Notes: a model not told the origin generated them from the sequence alone. DNA of 64,000 nucleotides from Chryseobacterium carnipullorum (GCF_900142785.1 NZ_FRCD01000010.1:124001-188000); one strand, 5' to 3'. Shown: positions 1 through 7,531, numbered from the stretch's first letter. A program made the numbers and translations.

Positions 1-1026
1 CGATTTAATTCCTTCCAGTGTAAACCAGTTTCTGACCGCGTCATAAAGAGAAAATTTTTGGATTTCCTCATAGGGATACTGCATATCATACGTTTTCTGA
101 ATAGCGTATTGAGATGATATTTTTAAAACCTCCGGATTAGGTTTCCAGCTGAATCCGAAATCGCCTGTAGCAACTGGGAATACCGGATAACCAAATGTCC
201 ATATATTTTTAATGAAGAATAATAAAAGGATGAGAATTCCGAAGATGGTATGTTTATAATGAGGTTTAAAGATCAATACAGAAGATAGAAATACCAGTAG
301 TGGAAGCCAGATCATCGTAGGCTTTATAGAAAAAATGAAAACAGCATAGGCAAAAAGGAGCCTGATATTTTTATTACCTGTTATGAGCTCATTTAAAATA
401 ATCAAAGATAAAGTGATGACAGGCAAATCCGGGCTTGGTGATTGTGAAAAAAGCAAAAATACCGGAATAAATGAGAGTTGAATCCAGCTTTTGTTTTCAA
501 AAATATAAATGGTGTAAATGATCAGCAGAACGGCATTCATCCTTAAAAAGGGATCTGAAAACCCTGAAAACCCTGCCTGAAAAATATGCCAGACCGACAT
601 TTGTCCCAATGTAAGATCAAGATTGGCAATGCCTTTCACCAGACCATATTCTGTGAGCCATTTGATACTGGGAACATAATATCCGAAATGATCTAATATA
701 TAAGGATAAAAAGAACTGCTGTAAAGAATGACTACTGAGATACCGCCTATTAAAAAAGAATCTTTTTTAGAGAAGTGAGAAAATTCGAGATACAGTTTAT
801 TTTTGAAAAAGAGGAAAACTCCTGCTAGTACAAAAGGAATCTCTACATATATATTGATAGGAATAAAAAACGCAAGAACTGTCCATATCAGGCTGAGTCC
901 TATTATTCCGTTTAAAATATTCCCTGAAATTCCCTGCGATAAAGATCCTAAGAAACTCTCTAAGATCTTTCCCCAGCCTGCGAGAACTGAGAGCATGATT
1001 GCTGAAGAAAGAAAGAGTAGCATCAT
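1..1026 (-). CDS. Polytopic membrane protein, incomplete (runs off left edge)
   Basis: An open minus-strand frame of 342 codons starts with ATG-ATG at 1026/1023 and is still open at base 1. The translation is very hydrophobic, with about eight or more predicted membrane segments separated by short polar loops (for example the loop near residues 75-90). No catalytic motif stands out in the visible part. The overall look resembles large bacterial membrane proteins of the glycosyltransferase/polymerase or LIC_10190 type, but that family call is only a guess. The start is odd: both ATG codons sit in the T-tract of the terminator that ends the upstream lipoprotein gene, so no ribosome site can be seen. 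A later in-frame ATG (about codon 11) is possible. Confidence 0.7.
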   Translation of the reverse strand, partial: MMLLFLSSAIMLSVLAGWGKILESFLGSLSQGISGNILNGIIGLSLIWTVLAFFIPINIYVEIPFVLAGVFLFFKNKLYLEFSHFSKKDSFLIGGISVVILYSSSFYPYILDHFGYYVPSIKWLTEYGLVKGIANLDLTLGQMSVWHIFQAGFSGFSDPFLRMNAVLLIIYTIYIFENKSWIQLSFIPVFLLFSQSPSPDLPVITLSLIILNELITGNKNIRLLFAYAVFIFSIKPTMIWLPLLVFLSSVLIFKPHYKHTIFGILILLLFFIKNIWTFGYPVFPVATGDFGFSWKPNPEVLKISSQYAIQKTYDMQYPYEEIQKFSLYDAVRNWFTLEGIKS

Positions 1027-1058
1027 AAAAAAAGATTGCTTAAAAATAAGCAATCTTT
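1024..1058 (-). terminator. Rho-independent terminator of the glycine-zipper lipoprotein gene
   Basis: Perfect 11-bp arms (AAAGATTGCTT, 1031-1041, and its complement at 1048-1058) enclose a 6-nt loop. On the minus strand they are followed by a run of T that abuts the ATG of the next gene. Confidence 0.85.
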
Positions 1059-1077
1059 AAATAGTATCATGAAAATA

Positions 1078-1629
1078 TTAATTACGCGGTTGAACTCTTC
1101 CGTCTTTTCTGTCACCAGCTCTACCGATTGTATAACCGGTTGCACCACCAACGACTCCACCAATTACGGCACCAAGACCTCTGTTTTTCTTCGCTACAAT
1201 AGCTCCTACTGCGGCACCACCCACGGCACCGATAGCGGTTCCTTTAGCGGCTTTGCTCCATCCTTTTTTCTTTTGGGTTGTTCCTTGTGATGAGCTGTTT
1301 CCGTTATCAGCATAGGTTCCTCCTCCAGAATTTGAGTTAGATCCTCTGTCTCTGTACACGGTTCTCGTTTCTCTTATGACTTTAGGTTTTGAATTGCTGG
1401 CAGCAGCAGCCTGAGATTTTTTACTTTCTGAGATGCTGTCAACTTTTTTCTGTGCCTCGTATACTAATTTCTCTTTTTCAATAGCCAGCTTTTGTTTTTC
1501 TATATCAAGCTGTCTGGCCTGGAATTCCAGTTTCTGTTCTTCCAGTGATTTTTCAGCTGTCCTGTCGTCTTTTTTGCAGGCTGTCATTAAGAAGACTGAT
1601 AAAAAACCTGCTAATACTATCTTTTTCAT
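1078..1629 (-). CDS. Lipoprotein with coiled coil and glycine-zipper domain
   Basis: 183 aa. The N-terminus is a lipoprotein signal peptide with lipobox LMTAC near residue 18, so the mature protein should be lipid-anchored in the envelope. Residues about 25-70 are a charged Glu/Lys/Gln-rich stretch with heptad character, probably a coiled coil. A Ser/Asn/Gly linker follows, then a glycine-zipper segment from about 125 to 165 with repeated GxxxG spacing (GAVGGAAVGAI, GAVIGGVVGGATG). Glycine-zipper lipoproteins of the YMGG/Rick_17kDa type insert in or span the outer membrane; the exact role here is unknown. The gene is monocistronic, with its own terminator directly downstream. Confidence 0.85.
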   Translation of the reverse strand: MKKIVLAGFLSVFLMTACKKDDRTAEKSLEEQKLEFQARQLDIEKQKLAIEKEKLVYEAQKKVDSISESKKSQAAAASNSKPKVIRETRTVYRDRGSNSNSGGGTYADNGNSSSQGTTQKKKGWSKAAKGTAIGAVGGAAVGAIVAKKNRGLGAVIGGVVGGATGYTIGRAGDRKDGRVQPRN

Positions 1630-1851
1630 AATTCAAATTTTAATAAGTAGTCTTAGCCCAAACGGCGGCAACTATCTGTTTATTTCCAATTATGAAGCCA
1701 ACATTCAGTTAAGAAGTGTTAAAATATTATATTTTAAGATAAATGTACTTTTTATGAAAAAATCAGACTGCATTGTTTCTGTTTCCAGCTGGGGTTCCGG
1801 AATGTAATTTTTATTTAATTAAGTGTTTTTATTCAGTTCATATGAATTGGT

Positions 1852-1859
1852 TATTTTTG
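1852..1859 (+). promoter_or_regulatory. -7 promoter box for the small lipoprotein gene
   Basis: TATTTTTG matches the Bacteroidetes -7 consensus TAnnTTTG and lies 21 nt before the ATG at 1880. No clear -33 TTTG is visible. The position argues against starts further upstream than 1880. Confidence 0.5.
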
Positions 1860-1879
1860 GAATACCAAATTACTTTCAT

Positions 1880-2326
1880 ATGAAAATATCAATTTTTAAA
1901 ACAGTGGCTTTTGTAGCCTTGTCGGTTACGGCTCTATCATGCTCAAATAATGATATCATGGCAGATGCTCAGTCTCAGCCTCATTCTGAAACCTCTAAAG
2001 AAGTTTCAAAAATGAAAACTTATAAAGTAAGGTTTGGTCTTATTTCTTTAGACGGAACCAAGATCCTTTCGGGTAATCATGATGTGGGAAGCTTTTTGGC
2101 TGAGAATACGGTAACGGGAGAGGTTTATGATACCTATTACAGTGGAGGCTTTCAGACCCTTCCCGGATATTATGAGGGAATCCCTGCAGGGAGCTATACG
2201 TTTTCTGCGATGCAGGGACAGGGAGGCTGGACAGGCTATGGATCCGTAACTGGAACTGTATCTGATGCTCAGGTAGATGCAGACGGATATGTAACGGTAT
2301 ATATCCCTGTTACCTGGGCAGAATAA
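1880..2326 (+). CDS. Small predicted lipoprotein of unknown function
   Basis: 148 aa from the ATG at 1880. The N-terminus MKISIFKTVAFVALSVTALSC is a clear lipoprotein signal ending in a lipobox Cys at residue 21, which fixes the start; the longer in-frame GTG start at 1823 would bury it. The mature part is rich in Gly, Tyr and Thr and reads as alternating short strands, so a small beta-sandwich is likely. No motif identifies a ligand or enzyme. The gene stands alone, with a promoter box just upstream and a terminator just downstream. Confidence 0.8.
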   Translation: MKISIFKTVAFVALSVTALSCSNNDIMADAQSQPHSETSKEVSKMKTYKVRFGLISLDGTKILSGNHDVGSFLAENTVTGEVYDTYYSGGFQTLPGYYEGIPAGSYTFSAMQGQGGWTGYGSVTGTVSDAQVDADGYVTVYIPVTWAE

Positions 2327-2359
2327 GACTTAGTGGTAAAATAAGTGTCCATTTTGGAG

Positions 2360-2382
2360 ATCCTCGAAAGAGGATTTTTTTC
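2360..2382 (+). terminator. Rho-independent terminator after the small lipoprotein gene
   Basis: ATCCTC/GAGGAT stem with a GAAA loop, followed by a T7 run. Confidence 0.85.
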
Positions 2383-2681
2383 ATCAGTTTAGAATACAGA
2401 TAGTTTATTCACATTGTTTTGGAGTTTATTAAATTTAACATTATAAAAACTGAAAACTACTTATTATGGACGTCTTTGACTATTCATTTATTCTAAAAAT
2501 GATTATTTTATTTGTTTATCAATGCTTGCTATTTTTGGATGTTGTATGATTCTGAAAAAAATAAATCATAAATCAGGCTTTTGGTGTTACAGTTATGATT
2601 TTCCTTACTGGAAAAGATATAATAGAAGAAGATATTAAGACATCGATTGTCAACGGATTCTGTTTAGATTTTTCTAAATAG
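2383..2681. other. Gene-free AT-rich stretch before an orphan terminator
   Basis: No convincing gene. A -7-like box TATTTTTG occurs at 2530-2537 with TTTG at 2511, but the 15-nt spacing is short. A 27-codon frame from 2466 (hydrophobic, unsupported) is the longest ATG frame I noticed. The stretch leads into the repeat and terminator at 2682-2735, so a non-coding transcript is possible. Confidence 0.4.
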
Positions 2682-2735
2682 ATTTTTTTCATCATTTGTG
2701 TTTTTAGACCTCCTGAATGGGAGGTCTTTTATTTT
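2682..2735 (+). repeat. Copy 1 of a 24-nt repeat joined to a terminator
   Basis: The 24 nt at 2682-2705 (T7 then CATCATTTGTG then T5) are identical to 4086-4109. One base later comes an 8-bp stem AGACCTCC/GGAGGTCT (2706-2713/2720-2727) with a T-rich tail. No gene lies just upstream on this strand, so this is the 3' end of an unannotated transcript or a spaced-out repeat. Confidence 0.7.
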
Positions 2736-2797
2736 ACCTTTATGATAGAGGGGGGACTTCAGGAATGAATTTCTATTATTATGTCGGTTGTATTAAA

Positions 2798-2828
2798 TAA
2801 AAAAAATGCTTCTCAACATTGAGAAGCA
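2798..2828 (-). terminator. Terminator of the glycosyltransferase gene
   Basis: TGCTTCTCA/TGAGAAGCA hairpin, followed on the minus strand by a long T run. It lies immediately past the stop at 2834. Confidence 0.85.
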
Positions 2829-2833
2829 CTATA

Positions 2834-3661
2834 TTATATATTTAGAGTTACTTTTACTTTATTAATCAGGCGGTGAAGTCTTTGAGTTTGATAATTAAGG
2901 AGCTCATAAATTTCCTGCGGGTTGGTATATACTTCCGGAACTTTTTTGTTATTGATCTTTCTGATTCCTCTTCTTTTCATCGTATCATGAATCACTTTAG
3001 CAAAAGATTCTTTGGCTTTCGATTTGGAACTCTGTTGAGAAATACCTTTCGCATGTAATCTATACATATAAAGTGGCTCTTTTATATATTTGACACTACC
3101 GTGCTCAAGAATTTTGAGATAAAGGTCCTGATCTACAGCGCTTTTTAAATTGGGGTTGATACCAGAAGTTTTCAGGTAAGTTTCTTTTTTAAAAGTGAAG
3201 AAATGAGCAAACTGAGTAGGGCAATTGAAAAAGAATCTGCTGTTATAAATCTGTTTTGTACTTGCAAATACCTTATCCGGATTAAGATTTTCATCACAGA
3301 GCATCATTTGGGAATAGGCTGCTGTAATATCATTTTTTACAAACTCCTGTGTTATTTTCTCCAGGGCATCTGTATAAATAGCATCATCGGGATCCAGATA
3401 AGCACATATTTCTCCTTGTGCATATTTCATGCATTCTCTTTTTGTATATCCGCAGCCTTGATTAGTGGCATTGCGGTACATCTTGAAACGGGGATCATTT
3501 TTAATAATCATTTCAATTACTTCCATAGAGTCATCGGTAGATGCATCATCAACAATTATAACTTCCCAGTTTTGATAGGTCTGGCTAATCAACGAGTTAT
3601 AACAGTCCCTAAAGTATCTCCCATTATTGTAATTGGCTATAAGTATAGAGAATTTTATCAC
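2834..3661 (-). CDS. Glycosyltransferase family 2
   Basis: 275 aa with a GT-A fold. The N-terminus has the family 2 signature: FSILIANYNN near residues 4-13, then VIIVDDASTDDS near 34-45 for nucleotide-sugar binding. The DXD-type metal motif is in YLDPDDA near 88-94. The C-terminal 80 residues are basic and amphipathic, typical of enzymes working at the membrane. The likely role is transfer of a sugar to a surface polysaccharide or glycolipid; the acceptor cannot be read from sequence. The gene is alone, not in a polysaccharide cluster. Confidence 0.88.
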   Translation of the reverse strand: MIKFSILIANYNNGRYFRDCYNSLISQTYQNWEVIIVDDASTDDSMEVIEMIIKNDPRFKMYRNATNQGCGYTKRECMKYAQGEICAYLDPDDAIYTDALEKITQEFVKNDITAAYSQMMLCDENLNPDKVFASTKQIYNSRFFFNCPTQFAHFFTFKKETYLKTSGINPNLKSAVDQDLYLKILEHGSVKYIKEPLYMYRLHAKGISQQSSKSKAKESFAKVIHDTMKRRGIRKINNKKVPEVYTNPQEIYELLNYQTQRLHRLINKVKVTLNI

Positions 3662-4085
3662 GTTATATTGAATTAGATTTTAATGTAAAACTATAGAATA
3701 TATTATTTGAAAAATATGATCTGGATCAAGTTGTTTTTAGTAAATTTTTATTATATTACAAGATTATGATTCAGTATAGTTTTAAATAATTGATTATTTA
3801 TGCGAATATTCCATTGTTGAAAAGTTTTAAATTGCTGTAAATGAATACCGTTTGTTAAGGTGTAAAAGTGAAAACAGGAGTAGATAAGATTAATTGTCCG
3901 TATACTTTTGCGAAATTGAACTTAGGGTAATAATAAGATTATAAATTTTAATCTCGCAGTGAGATTTAGACATAGTAAATATGTTAAAAACTTACTTTAT
4001 GACTCAACTCATAAAATGTACAGATCGTATATCATAATTTTGACTACAGAATTAAACGATAGATAATTTTATATAGATTATAAAA
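3662..4085. other. Non-coding stretch with a Crp/Fnr-like dyad and a promoter-like box
   Basis: No gene is supported. TGATCTGGATCA at 3717-3728 is a TGAT-N4-ATCA dyad of the Crp/Fnr type. A weak TATATTAC box begins 35 nt downstream at 3752, the same offset as at 7489/7524. A better -7 box, TACTTTTG, is at 3903-3910. Downstream of it, TAATCTC-gcagt-GAGATTTA near 3949-3967 forms a stem. A short non-coding RNA ending at the terminator near 4130 is possible. Confidence 0.35.
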
Positions 4086-4134
4086 ATTTTTTTCATCATT
4101 TGTGTTTTTTGAGGCCTCCTTCGGGAGGCTTTTT
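4086..4134 (+). repeat. Copy 2 of the 24-nt repeat joined to a terminator
   Basis: 4086-4109 is identical to 2682-2705. It is followed by a GCCTCC-TTCG-GGAGGC stem (4114-4129) with a stable TTCG loop and a T5 tail. As with copy 1, no open frame of note precedes it on this strand. Confidence 0.7.
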
Positions 4135-4215
4135 AATTTTTTCCATATTTTGAGCGATCGCGATCAAAAGATGAATAGTTCCGATGAAAAGAATTTATAA
4201 GTGAAAACTTTAATA

Positions 4216-4259
4216 TGATCTTAGTCATAAAAAAGTAAGTCTTAATGTCTCTATATTTG
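4216..4259 (+). promoter_or_regulatory. Crp/Fnr-like operator plus -7 box driving an orphan transcript
   Basis: TGATCTTAGTCA (4216-4227) is an imperfect TGAT-N4-ATCA dyad. The -7 box TATATTTG lies at 4252-4259, 36 nt from the dyad's first base, which puts the dyad centre about 43 nt before the expected transcription start. That is the usual place for class II Crp/Fnr activation. The same arrangement recurs at 7489-7531. Confidence 0.5.
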
Positions 4260-4264
4260 AATTG

Positions 4265-4336
4265 AAAATTAAAGCATTATACATTTTCATCACTTTATAA
4301 TCATACTTTAGCTTCCCATTCATGGGAAGTTTTTTC
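4265..4336 (+). ncRNA. Candidate small RNA, about 70 nt, Crp/Fnr-linked unit A
   Basis: The span from the predicted start to the terminator (CTTCCCA/TGGGAAG stem, 4312-4329, then T6) has no ATG frame of useful length. Its first bases (TTTGAATTGA at the promoter edge) and its 3' part (CATCAC, then an A/T-rich stretch, then a CTTCCC stem) align with the unit at 7537-7605. Conservation of promoter, operator and terminator around a short non-coding core supports a small RNA, but no known family is recognised. Confidence 0.45.
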
Positions 4337-4426
4337 GTTTTACCCGAATACATTATCGCTTCCTGATTTTTTTAATAGATAATAACTCTTAAAAATATAT
4401 AAAGTATTTTTTGCCATTTTAAACTT

Positions 4427-4522
4427 TTGGCATGATTTTTCAATACATGAAGCAACTCATGTTTAATTTGAGTTTTCATGGTTATTAGTTTTTATCCCCG
4501 GAGCAATTCGGGGATTTTTTTT
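4427..4522 (+). ncRNA. Candidate small RNA repeat, copy 1
   Basis: Copy 1 of a roughly 95-nt element also found at 6643-6739. Bases 4450-4500 match 6667-6717 exactly (51 nt). After one difference the next 21 are again identical. The element can fold into an AACTCA/TGAGTT hairpin and a terminal 9-bp stem with GCAA loop (4494-4515) plus a T8 tail. The single difference (G4501 versus A) changes an A-U pair to G-U, so pairing is kept. It begins with TTGGCATGATTTTTCA, which resembles a sigma-54 promoter (TTGGCACG-N4-TTGCA) but lacks a proper GC at -12. Confidence 0.5.
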
Positions 4523-4669
4523 GTTATTTTTTCAATCATTATTTTGTAATAATAAAACTGTAAAAAATTAGATGAATATAATTGTTCAAAGTAATTCAAC
4601 GTTCTGTTAAATTAGCGGAAGGATGTAATAGATTTAATTTTCAGTTGTTTTATAGGTAAAATATATACC

Positions 4670-6121
4670 ATGAAAATGTACTTTCTTATCATATCATTAC
4701 TCATTTCTGTATCTTCTTTTGCGCAAAATGTAAATGCAGATGTAGACGAAATTATTAATAGGGAAATGAAAACGAGGCGTATTCCTGGAGTACAGGTTGC
4801 TATAGTGCAAAATGGTACAATTGTTTTGAGTAAATCCTATGGATTTTCAAATATACAGGATAACATTCCGGTAACCAACACGACTATTTTTCCCCTCAAT
4901 TCAAACACTAAAATTTTTACGGGTGTTGCGATCATGCAATTGGTTGAGCAGGGAAAGATAAATTTAAATGCACCCATCAGTACCTATTTAAATGATTTGC
5001 CAGTAGAGTGGCAAAAGATAACTGTTGATCAATTATTAACTCATATTTCCGGATTACCGGAAATTTTAGAGCTTTTTGACCCTGTTACAGGAAATATTGG
5101 ACCTTTACGAACCGAAAAAGCGATTTGGGAAAAACTCAAAACTATTCCTTTAGACTTTAGAAAAGGGGAACAGTTCCGTTATAATCAAACCAATTATTAC
5201 TTATTAGGTAAAATAATTGAGAGCGTTACTGACTTGCCATTTGCCGTTTTCTTTGAAGAAAATCAATTTAAAACCGCCCGTTTAAAACATACCTTATTTG
5301 GAGACTCAAGAGATGTCATTCCTCACTATGCACCTTCTTACAGTTACAGAAGTTTTTTTGATGGAAAAAATTTGAATGAGAGTCAATTGACTAATAATTA
5401 TTATGAATTTCCGGATTTTAGCCGTACATCGGGAGGACTTAACAGTACTGCTGAAGATGTGGGCAATTGGATTATTGCCTTACAAAACGGTCAGTTATTT
5501 CAAAAGTCCGGAACTTTGAATCTGATGTGGTCCCCTGGTCAATTCAATAATGGAAATCCTACAGATTGGGTAAGAGGCTGGGGGATTGCGAAGTTTCGAA
5601 AAAAACATAAGGCAGTCGGAATGTCAGGTGGTAACAGATCTGTTGTACTGGTTTATCCTGATGATCATTTAGCAGTTATTGTATTAACCAATTTAGGGGG
5701 TAGTGCTCCTGAGGATTTTATAGAAGAGATTGCAGGTTGCTATATTCCTGATATTATCAAAGCTGATCCACTAACGTACCTAAGAAAAAATCTGCAAAAG
5801 ATTGGATTTGAAAATGCTGTAGATTTTGTCAAAAAGGAAAAAAAACAAAATCCTGACTTTAATCCAAAGGAACTTGAACTGAACAACTGGGCTTATCGAA
5901 TGCTGACAACAAATCAGGAGAAAGAAGCCCTGGGTATTTTCAAACTCAACGTCTATTTATTTCCTGACAGTTGGAATGTTTACGACAGCTATGGTGAAGT
6001 TCTGTTAAAAACGGGTGATAAAAATGAAGCGATTAAGATGTATAAAAAATCTTTAAAACTTAACCCTGCGAATGATAATGGTAAAAAGGTTCTGGAACAG
6101 ATTCAAAATACGAAAAACTAA
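4670..6121 (+). CDS. Exported serine hydrolase (beta-lactamase/class C-like) with C-terminal TPR
   Basis: 483 aa with signal peptide ending near residue 18 (SSFAQ). Residues about 25-360 form a class C beta-lactamase/DD-peptidase-like fold. The nucleophile motif SxxK is S78-N-T-K81. The second motif, normally YxN, reads Y171-N-Q, and the usual H-x-G third motif reads M-S-G near residue 318, so the active site is divergent although Ser, Lys and Tyr are kept. Residues about 395-483 form two to three TPR-like helical repeats, a fusion common in Bacteroidetes. Substrate unknown: a peptide or ester rather than a beta-lactam is likely. It has no close operon partner. Confidence 0.85.
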   Translation: MKMYFLIISLLISVSSFAQNVNADVDEIINREMKTRRIPGVQVAIVQNGTIVLSKSYGFSNIQDNIPVTNTTIFPLNSNTKIFTGVAIMQLVEQGKINLNAPISTYLNDLPVEWQKITVDQLLTHISGLPEILELFDPVTGNIGPLRTEKAIWEKLKTIPLDFRKGEQFRYNQTNYYLLGKIIESVTDLPFAVFFEENQFKTARLKHTLFGDSRDVIPHYAPSYSYRSFFDGKNLNESQLTNNYYEFPDFSRTSGGLNSTAEDVGNWIIALQNGQLFQKSGTLNLMWSPGQFNNGNPTDWVRGWGIAKFRKKHKAVGMSGGNRSVVLVYPDDHLAVIVLTNLGGSAPEDFIEEIAGCYIPDIIKADPLTYLRKNLQKIGFENAVDFVKKEKKQNPDFNPKELELNNWAYRMLTTNQEKEALGIFKLNVYLFPDSWNVYDSYGEVLLKTGDKNEAIKMYKKSLKLNPANDNGKKVLEQIQNTKN

Positions 6122-6155
6122 TCTTATTAAAAGCAGCTATAGTTGACTTTATCAA

Positions 6156-6446
6156 ATGAAAAATACAATAGAAATTGAAAAGGAAGATCTAAAGAAAATC
6201 CTTCTTTTGTTAATGAATAAGCTCGATGCTTCCAACCATAATACTTTTGTGTTGGATCAAGATTTATATTGGAATGTTCTGGATGAAGAACTATATCACA
6301 CTTATAAGGATCCTAAAGATTTAACAATGGGAAGTCTGACAGATGATTGGCAATTTTTACAAAATGTTCTAAATGGTAAAAGAGAAATGATAGATGATGA
6401 TTTATATAAACTGTCATCGATCTTGAGATTTTTAGGAAAACAGTGA
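6156..6446 (+). CDS. Small acidic hypothetical protein
   Basis: 96 aa, not recognised. No signal peptide or membrane segment. It begins with an amphipathic helix (IEKEDLKKILLLLMNKLD) and continues with Tyr/Asp-rich helices, ending in a short basic tail. It lies 34 nt after the serine hydrolase on the same strand, so the two may share a transcript. No terminator is seen directly after it. Function unknown; it looks like a soluble cytoplasmic protein. Confidence 0.65.
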   Translation: MKNTIEIEKEDLKKILLLLMNKLDASNHNTFVLDQDLYWNVLDEELYHTYKDPKDLTMGSLTDDWQFLQNVLNGKREMIDDDLYKLSSILRFLGKQ

Positions 6447-6642
6447 TTATTTTAAAGTTGAAGAAAAAAATGCTTTCTGAGGAAAAAAAAATACGATGAA
6501 ACTTTAGAATGTAAGTAAGTTGTTGTTAATGCTTGTAAATGAAGCAATAACGTAAGAAGGTATCGTGACAATGTCTTCGTAAAACGTACAGGTCAATTAA
6601 TTTTTTCAAAAAAAATCAAATTATTTTCAAAATTTTTACATT
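6447..6642. other. Gene-free stretch upstream of the second small-RNA repeat
   Basis: AT-rich with no convincing frame, terminator or promoter consensus. It leads into the repeat at 6643. Confidence 0.5.
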
Positions 6643-6739
6643 TTGGTACGATTTTTCAATATAATCAAGCAACTCATGTTTAATTTGAGTTTTCATGGTT
6701 ATTAGTTTTTATCCCCGAAGCAATTCGGGGATTTTTTTT
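6643..6739 (+). ncRNA. Candidate small RNA repeat, copy 2
   Basis: Second copy of the element at 4427-4522. It begins TTGGTACGATTTTTCA and ends with a perfect 9-bp stem ATCCCCGAA-GCAA-TTCGGGGAT (6711-6732) and a T8 run. The internal AACTCA/TGAGTT hairpin is conserved. The 5' part just after the promoter-like box differs from copy 1 by a 1-nt indel and several substitutions, while the 3' part is nearly identical. This is the pattern expected if the RNA body is under selection. Confidence 0.5.
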
Positions 6740-7006
6740 ATCCAGACTGAATGGTTTTACAATTTGTGCTAGTTCAGATATTTTTATGTCTCACTGATAA
6801 GTCTGATGGATAAGCGTGTTTTTCTGTTTTCTCAATGTTCAAAAAAAGTATCAACTTATTTTGGTACTTAATTCATGTTTAAAACGAATTTGAGGTTTAG
6901 AAAATTATCATTAATTATAGGTGTTGATTTTTTTTGTACACAAATTGGATTAAACGCTTGTCATAATAATTTCTCTTATTGATCGCTAACTATTAAAAAG
7001 AATGTT
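6740..7006. promoter_or_regulatory. Upstream region of the SemiSWEET gene
   Basis: No gene seen. A short inverted repeat TTTGT-AC-ACAAA lies at 6933-6944, about 60 nt before the ATG, and could be a regulator site. No full TAnnTTTG box is visible, so the promoter is not identified. Confidence 0.3.
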
Positions 7007-7267
7007 ATGAGTGAAAAAGCGATGCAGATATTGGGATGGGTAGCAACAGTTACCGCTATGGCGATGTACTTTTCTTATATTCCTCAAATCACCCACAATT
7101 TAAACGGAGATAAAGGGGATTGGCTTCAGCCTTTGGTGGCGGCAATAAACTGTACACTTTGGGTTACTTATGGATTTGTTAAGAAGCCTAAGAAAGACTG
7201 GCCTATTGTAGTAGCCAATTCTCCGGGAATATTTTTTGGATTTTTCGCTTTCATTACTGCATTATAA
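7007..7267 (+). CDS. SemiSWEET family sugar transporter
   Basis: 86 aa, the usual size of bacterial SemiSWEETs, which dimerise to form a sugar uniporter. Three membrane helices are visible at about residues 6-26, 38-58 and 66-85. The PQ-loop signature YIPQI sits at residues 24-28 in the first helix, and the conserved Trp-Asn region in the second helix (INCTLWVTYG) lines the substrate site in the family. Substrate is probably a small sugar, not resolved from sequence. It is not next to sugar-catabolism genes; the transcript appears to run to the terminator at 7432-7460. Confidence 0.9.
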   Translation: MSEKAMQILGWVATVTAMAMYFSYIPQITHNLNGDKGDWLQPLVAAINCTLWVTYGFVKKPKKDWPIVVANSPGIFFGFFAFITAL

Positions 7268-7279
7268 TATCGGTTTTTT

Positions 7280-7417
7280 ATGGGAATCTTCATGAAAGCT
7301 TTCTGGTTTTGGAAAAAAGATACCACAAAAGTCACGATTTGTGGATGTACAACCCGAAACGGCATACCGTTTGGTTATAAGAAATCACCATCACTTTATA
7401 ATATATTTCATTTCTGA
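7280..7417 (+). CDS. Possible 45-aa small protein in the SemiSWEET 3' region
   Basis: ATG at 7280 opens a 45-codon frame 12 nt after the SemiSWEET stop and 15 nt before the terminator stem, so it nearly fills that interval. The N-terminus is Trp/Phe/Lys-rich (KAFWFWKK) and the middle has two Cys (CGC near residues 21-23). No family recognised and no strong ribosome site. It may be chance in an untranslated region. Confidence 0.22.
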   Translation: MGIFMKAFWFWKKDTTKVTICGCTTRNGIPFGYKKSPSLYNIFHF

Positions 7418-7431
7418 AAATTTACACTTTC

Positions 7432-7460
7432 GTCTCCCGTGCCCCGGGAGACTTTTTTTT
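7432..7460 (+). terminator. Terminator downstream of SemiSWEET
   Basis: GTCTCCC/GGGAGAC stem (7432-7438/7446-7452) and a T8 run. Upstream, CATCACTTTATAAT at 7389-7402 repeats the sequence at 4289-4302 in unit A. Confidence 0.85.
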
Positions 7461-7488
7461 ATGTTTTAAATAGCGAAAACTAAAATTA

Positions 7489-7531
7489 TGATCTAAATCA
7501 TACTAATTATAAAATAAATCACCTATATTTG
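7489..7531 (+). promoter_or_regulatory. Crp/Fnr-like operator plus -7 box, second unit
   Basis: TGATCTAAATCA (7489-7500) is a perfect TGAT-N4-ATCA dyad. TATATTTG (7524-7531) starts 35 nt from its first base, against 36 nt in the 4216 unit. The bases after the box (AATTGA) are also shared. Confidence 0.55.

Noticed and set aside
803..1060. Plus-strand frames over the left-edge membrane gene
   Set aside because: They run antisense to a long hydrophobic frame that continues to the window edge; no gene-like content.
3203..3676. 157-codon plus-strand frame antisense to the glycosyltransferase
   Set aside because: Shadow of the well-supported minus-strand GT2 gene; no motif of its own.
4154..4161. 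GCGATCGC palindrome, reminiscent of the cyanobacterial HIP1 octamer
   Set aside because: A single copy in the window; probably chance or a fortuitous site.
4427..6658. Full sigma-54 promoter call for the repeated units
   Set aside because: The -24 half fits (TTGGCA/TTGGTACG), but the -12 GC is missing and spacing is one short, so I only describe a resemblance.
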